In this document: one piece after another, positions 60,511 through 64,000 of the stretch
Position numbering within the stretch: position 1 is the first letter of the stretch
How the letters are laid out: every line of letters begins with the position of its first letter
From: Oceanococcus sp964629015
GTDB taxonomy: Bacteria; Pseudomonadota; Gammaproteobacteria; Nevskiales; Oceanococcaceae
DNA: 64,000 bases
Direction of reading: 5' to 3'
NCBI GenBank assembly: GCA_964629015.1
Contig: CAZVMN010000001.1
Location: 62,001-126,000, forward strand
The notes under the pieces: generated by a model
What the model was told of the DNA's origin: nothing
What the model saw: the letters and a program-made list of their open reading frames with translations, nothing else
Database searches by the model: none
Position numbers and translations under genes: made by a program

Positions 60511-63500
60511 ATGACGCGTACAACTACGGCGGCCATTCTGCTCGCCGCCGCCTCACTGCTCAGCGCGCTGCCCGCCACCGCCGCCGAGCGCTACCACGGC
60601 TTTCAAGGGGAAGGCCCCGGTTATGTTCCGTTCCTCGATAGCCGTGAGCAACGCCTGCAACCGCTGGCGTCACAAGTGGATGCGGCAGAAGCCTTGTCTG
60701 CGGTGGTGCGCTGGAACCGCTATGGCACGCCCAAAAGCCTGTTCAAGCGCAGCGGTTACCTGAGTGGTCCGAGCGCCGGCGCGCCGGCAGACGTGGCACG
60801 TCAATTCCTGCTTCAACATGCGGACGTGCTCGGCCAGACCGTGGCGATGATCAATGCGATGGAAGTGCTACGTGTTTCACCGTTGCACGAATCGCCCGAT
60901 TACGCCCGTATGCTGCGTGGTGAGGAGGTGTCGACCGACGATGTTCCGCACGTGGTGCTGTTCCGTCAGATCTGGGATGGCATTCCGGCCGGTGGTCGTT
61001 CGGGCCTTGTCACGGTGGGTGTGGCCCGCGATGGAAGCGTGGCCTTCGTCGGTTCTACCTTGAGCCGCGAAACCCAACTGGGTGGCAACGTGGTGCTGAG
61101 TATGGTGGATGCCTTGCTCGCGGGCGCCAGCGATGTCGGAATGAAGCTGGGCGCACTCGAGCTGCTCCCGACCAAGGTTGCCGCCGTTGCTGACAGCTTC
61201 AACACCTTCACCAGTTCGTTGCTGGAGGATGTCCAGCGTGTGCGTCTGCGTGCTCTACCAATTCCGGGCCAGGGCGTGCGCAAAGTGTTTGAAGTGACCC
61301 TGCTCGATTCCAGCCATGAACGCGGCCACCCGCAAGCGTTCATCATTCATCTGGATGCCGAAACAGGTCGCATCTGGTTGCGTGACAATGCCGTTCAGCA
61401 CATGGACGGTGAGGCCAAGCCCTCCTACCCAGCCAAGGCCAGCTATGGCCAGATTATGGGCGCGACGACCGAGGGCGGTTGCGGCGAACTGCACAGCTTG
61501 GCGGTCGACGAAGGCAACAGCCTGATGCAGGTCACCGTGACCACGGTGGACCTCGCCGACATCACCATGAACCTCTATTACGAGGGACAGATTGTCGCCA
61601 GCCAGGATTTGCTGACCTCGCCAGAAGTCCTGCTGTATCAACCCGCCGGCGGCATTGTCGCGGGTGACTACCAGCTTGAGGTTTGCCCGTTTGAAGCCGC
61701 TGGCGCGCCAGCCAGCAACTACGTGGGCTTTTACTCGGCAACCCCGGGCGCTCCTGTGGCGCTGCCCGGCTCCTCCTCACCCGCCTGGAAAGTGTTCCCG
61801 AACAGCCCGATCCCGGCTCGCTTCGGACCGGCTGACGGTGTTGTCGGCGACGACACCCGTGAGACCTGGTGCTGGGATGTGGCGAATGGTGATTTGGACG
61901 ACAGCGACGTATCACGTGATCCAGCCAGCTGTGATCGCCTGGAACTGAGCAATGTGTCCTCGCGCCTGCCCTGGGATGCACACGCGCCTTTGGGTCTGCC
62001 GACCTTCACCACTCAGGGCAACAACGCGTTGACGGCGGTTTCCAACGTCAACTTCGTCGCCCCCGATACGGTGGTGCTGCGTCCCATCGCGTTGGATCGT
62101 ACCTACGATTTCGAATTCACCAATGCCTGGTACGAATCGGCCTGCAGTCCGCTGGCCTTTGTCGATCCCACGCTCAATTTCAATGACTTCGAAGCCGCTA
62201 CGACCAACCTGTTCGCCATGCACAACCGCATGCACGACTGGAGCTACCTGCTGGGCTGGACCGAAGTGAACTCTAACTTGCAGCTGGACAACTTCGGCCT
62301 CACGGGTGTGCTGCGTCAGAACGACCCGGAACTGGGTTCCTCGCAAGCCGGTCGCGTCACCATCAATGGCCGCGACAACGCCAACCAGCTGACGCTGCAA
62401 GACGGCGTTCCCGGCATTACCAACCAGTATTTGTGGCAGGCTTTGCCAGCGAGCATTTATCCCGCCGGCTGCGTGGACGGTGCCTATGACATGGTCATCA
62501 TCGCTCACGAATACACGCACGCCACCAGCAACCGCATGACCGGCGGCCCGGATGCGTCTCTGGGCGGCGGCCATGCTGGCGCCATGGGCGAAGCCTGGAG
62601 TGATTTGGCTGGCATTGAGTACGTGCAGGGTTATGGTTTCGCGCCGGTGGGCGAAGAAAGCCCGTTCGCCGCAGCCATCTATTCCACTGGCGATCCGCAA
62701 GCTGGCATTCGCAATTACGGCATCGATCAAAGTCCGTTGAAGTTCTCCGACTTCGACTACGACGGCAACGGAGCCGGTTCCCCACATGCCAACAGCGAAA
62801 TCTGGGGCGCGGCGATGTATCAGGTGCGCAAGCGTCTGATCGACAAATACGCCGACGAGTATCCGTTTGAGGATCTGCAACGGCAGATCGATTGCGCCGA
62901 CGGCAAATACAACTCTAGCTCTTGCCCCGGCAACCGTCGCTGGATTCAACTGATGTACGACGGCCTGCTTTTGCAGCCGGCTTCGCCGACCATGCTGGAT
63001 GCACGTGACGCCATCATCGCCGCCGATCTGCTGCGCTACGACGGCGCCAATCAGTTCGAGCTGTGGGACGCCTTTGCCTTCAGTGGCATGGGTGAAAATG
63101 CCGTTGCCACCAGCGTCGATGATTTCGACACCGTGCCGGACTTCGCTTCACCGCTGCGCGACAACAATGCCGAGATCACTTTCAAAGTGGTCGGCAGTGA
63201 TGGCAGCAGCCCGGTCGCATCCATCTTTACCGGTCACTACGAGGCGCGGGTCACGCCGACGGCGGATACCGATCCGAGCACCGAGTTGGGCGACAGCATG
63301 CGCTACGTCCCGGGTGACTACACTTTCTTGGTGCAGGCTCCGGGCTATGGCCACCATCGCTTCCAGCGCAGCTTCCAGGCCGGCCAAAGCGGTACGGTGA
63401 CATTCACCATCCGCCCCAACCTGGCTTCGCTGGCTCGCGGCGCGGTCGCGACCGGTGACGGTGACTCGGAAGACGATCTGCTGGCCTTGATCGATGACAC

Positions 63501-64000
63501 CGAGGCGACCAACTGGAGCTCCACCGATGGCACGGGCACGGCGTCCGAAGGCAAAGGTGAAGGCGCGTTTGTGGAAGGCCGTCAGGTGACCGTGCAACTC
63601 AGCGAGCGCAGCGTGGTGCGTGACGTCAATGTCTCGGCTCTGCTCAATGCGCAGAACCGTTACACCGCATTGCGCTCTTTCGATCTGCTGACCTGCGATG
63701 CCAGCGTGGCCGACTGTTCCAGCGATGCCGGCTTCAGCTCGTGGTATTCGAGTGCGGACGATGCGTTCAATGGTCGCTTCCTGCGTCCGAAATCGCCTCA
63801 CTTGTTGCTGCGCGCCTTTGATGTACCGGAAGCCACCGCCACGCATGTGCGCATTGTGGTTCGTGACAGCCAGTGCACCGGTGGACCGGACTTCCAGCGT
63901 GAAGCCCATCCGTCCGGCGACCCGACCAATGATCCGGATTGCGATACGGGCTTCAATCTGCAGCTGACCGCGCTGGGCCTGACCGAGTTGGCACTGCCCA
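60511..64000 (+). CDS. M36 (fungalysin) family secreted metalloprotease (partial, 3' end outside window)
   Basis: The frame is open from ATG 60511 (GGAG 7 nt before) to the window edge, 1,163 codons with no stop. It has a signal peptide (cleavage after ATA at about 24), an FTP-like propeptide (to about 300) and then the M36 catalytic domain with zinc motif HEYTH (His666, Glu667, His670) and the third-ligand region GAMGEAWSD. After about 960 come beta domains, one (about 985-1,150) resembling a discoidin/galactose-binding fold. Bacterial M36 enzymes are exported and digest proteins outside the cell. A type II secretion or CTERM tail may follow beyond the edge. Confidence 0.94.
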   Translation, partial: MTRTTTAAILLAAASLLSALPATAAERYHGFQGEGPGYVPFLDSREQRLQPLASQVDAAEALSAVVRWNRYGTPKSLFKRSGYLSGPSAGAPADVARQFLLQHADVLGQTVAMINAMEVLRVSPLHESPDYARMLRGEEVSTDDVPHVVLFRQIWDGIPAGGRSGLVTVGVARDGSVAFVGSTLSRETQLGGNVVLSMVDALLAGASDVGMKLGALELLPTKVAAVADSFNTFTSSLLEDVQRVRLRALPIPGQGVRKVFEVTLLDSSHERGHPQAFIIHLDAETGRIWLRDNAVQHMDGEAKPSYPAKASYGQIMGATTEGGCGELHSLAVDEGNSLMQVTVTTVDLADITMNLYYEGQIVASQDLLTSPEVLLYQPAGGIVAGDYQLEVCPFEAAGAPASNYVGFYSATPGAPVALPGSSSPAWKVFPNSPIPARFGPADGVVGDDTRETWCWDVANGDLDDSDVSRDPASCDRLELSNVSSRLPWDAHAPLGLPTFTTQGNNALTAVSNVNFVAPDTVVLRPIALDRTYDFEFTNAWYESACSPLAFVDPTLNFNDFEAATTNLFAMHNRMHDWSYLLGWTEVNSNLQLDNFGLTGVLRQNDPELGSSQAGRVTINGRDNANQLTLQDGVPGITNQYLWQALPASIYPAGCVDGAYDMVIIAHEYTHATSNRMTGGPDASLGGGHAGAMGEAWSDLAGIEYVQGYGFAPVGEESPFAAAIYSTGDPQAGIRNYGIDQSPLKFSDFDYDGNGAGSPHANSEIWGAAMYQVRKRLIDKYADEYPFEDLQRQIDCADGKYNSSSCPGNRRWIQLMYDGLLLQPASPTMLDARDAIIAADLLRYDGANQFELWDAFAFSGMGENAVATSVDDFDTVPDFASPLRDNNAEITFKVVGSDGSSPVASIFTGHYEARVTPTADTDPSTELGDSMRYVPGDYTFLVQAPGYGHHRFQRSFQAGQSGTVTFTIRPNLASLARGAVATGDGDSEDDLLALIDDTEATNWSSTDGTGTASEGKGEGAFVEGRQVTVQLSERSVVRDVNVSALLNAQNRYTALRSFDLLTCDASVADCSSDAGFSSWYSSADDAFNGRFLRPKSPHLLLRAFDVPEATATHVRIVVRDSQCTGGPDFQREAHPSGDPTNDPDCDTGFNLQLTALGLTELALP

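Noticed and set aside
61912..62949. 345-codon open frame on the minus strand
   Set aside because: It is antisense to the M36 protease catalytic domain, whose HEYTH motif proves the plus frame.
1..64000. tRNA or rRNA genes, CRISPR arrays, insertion sequences or prophage
   Set aside because: Nearly all sequence is covered by protein genes. The gaps are short and show no cloverleaf, repeat-spacer pattern, transposase or integrase.

Overview
The window is about 64 kb of dense, moderately GC-rich bacterial chromosome. There are two-strand operons, short intergenic gaps, no gap above 300 bases without a gene, and no rRNA, tRNA, CRISPR array or insertion sequence that I could see. The gene set points to a Gammaproteobacterium, perhaps near Xanthomonadales or Wenzhouxiangellaceae. 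Supporting genes are the split methionine synthase, AcnD/PrpF-type methylcitrate genes, EfpL, the argS-ftsN pair, a sigma-DUF3619-DUF3106 operon, GlyGly-CTERM export and TonB-dependent receptors. The exact taxon is inference. The organism looks aerobic and heterotrophic, and it secretes proteases and lipases.

Layout. 1-5171 is the start of a giant surface lipoprotein (three PKD-like repeats, a Thr/Pro linker and a PHP-type metallohydrolase), cut by the window edge. 5276-14158 holds an Lrp regulator facing leuA, a SulP transporter with a paired Usp protein, a two-gene methionine synthase preceded by a nested palindrome, and rubredoxin. 14233-22022 holds a TetR regulator, a small secreted protein and a signalling block. 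That block is a phosphate-binding-like protein, an outer-membrane barrel and a hybrid histidine kinase in one operon, running into a REC-EAL phosphodiesterase; EfpL and a small membrane protein follow. 22221-28352 is prpB, acnD, a DUF1295 protein, a DedA protein and prpF. 28404-32854 is a five-gene minus-strand operon (5'-3' exonuclease, hemolysin III, DOMON-like, NamZ-like muramidase, lipase). 33022-35846 is the three-gene proton-pumping transhydrogenase. 35982-43823 holds DUF805, an ECF sigma operon, priA, a DUF3999-like protein, argS, an FtsN-like SPOR protein and glutathione peroxidase. 43907-49673 holds polyphosphate kinase, a Lys-C-like protease with a GlyGly-CTERM tail, an SRPBCC protein, nudC and sixA.

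49670-53005 is the most unusual part. It is a tightly overlapping five-gene operon encoding a 58-residue ribbon-helix-helix protein, a CYTH-like/CHAD protein, a ParA ATPase, a CYTH protein and a Nudix protein. Directly before its first start codon lie two abutting copies of the palindrome TGACGTCA. CHAD and CYTH domains are tied to polyphosphate and triphosphate chemistry, ParA to positioning of cargo, and ppk1 lies 4 kb away. I propose a system that positions or partitions polyphosphate granules and controls itself through the small DNA-binding protein; this is a hypothesis.

53075-56910 pairs glycerol kinase with a membrane GGDEF-EAL protein whose catalytic motifs are both lost. 57060-64000 holds a small secreted protein, a TonB-dependent receptor with a palindrome-rich leader, and an M36 (fungalysin) metalloprotease cut by the right edge. 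Both edge genes have no stop codon inside the window.
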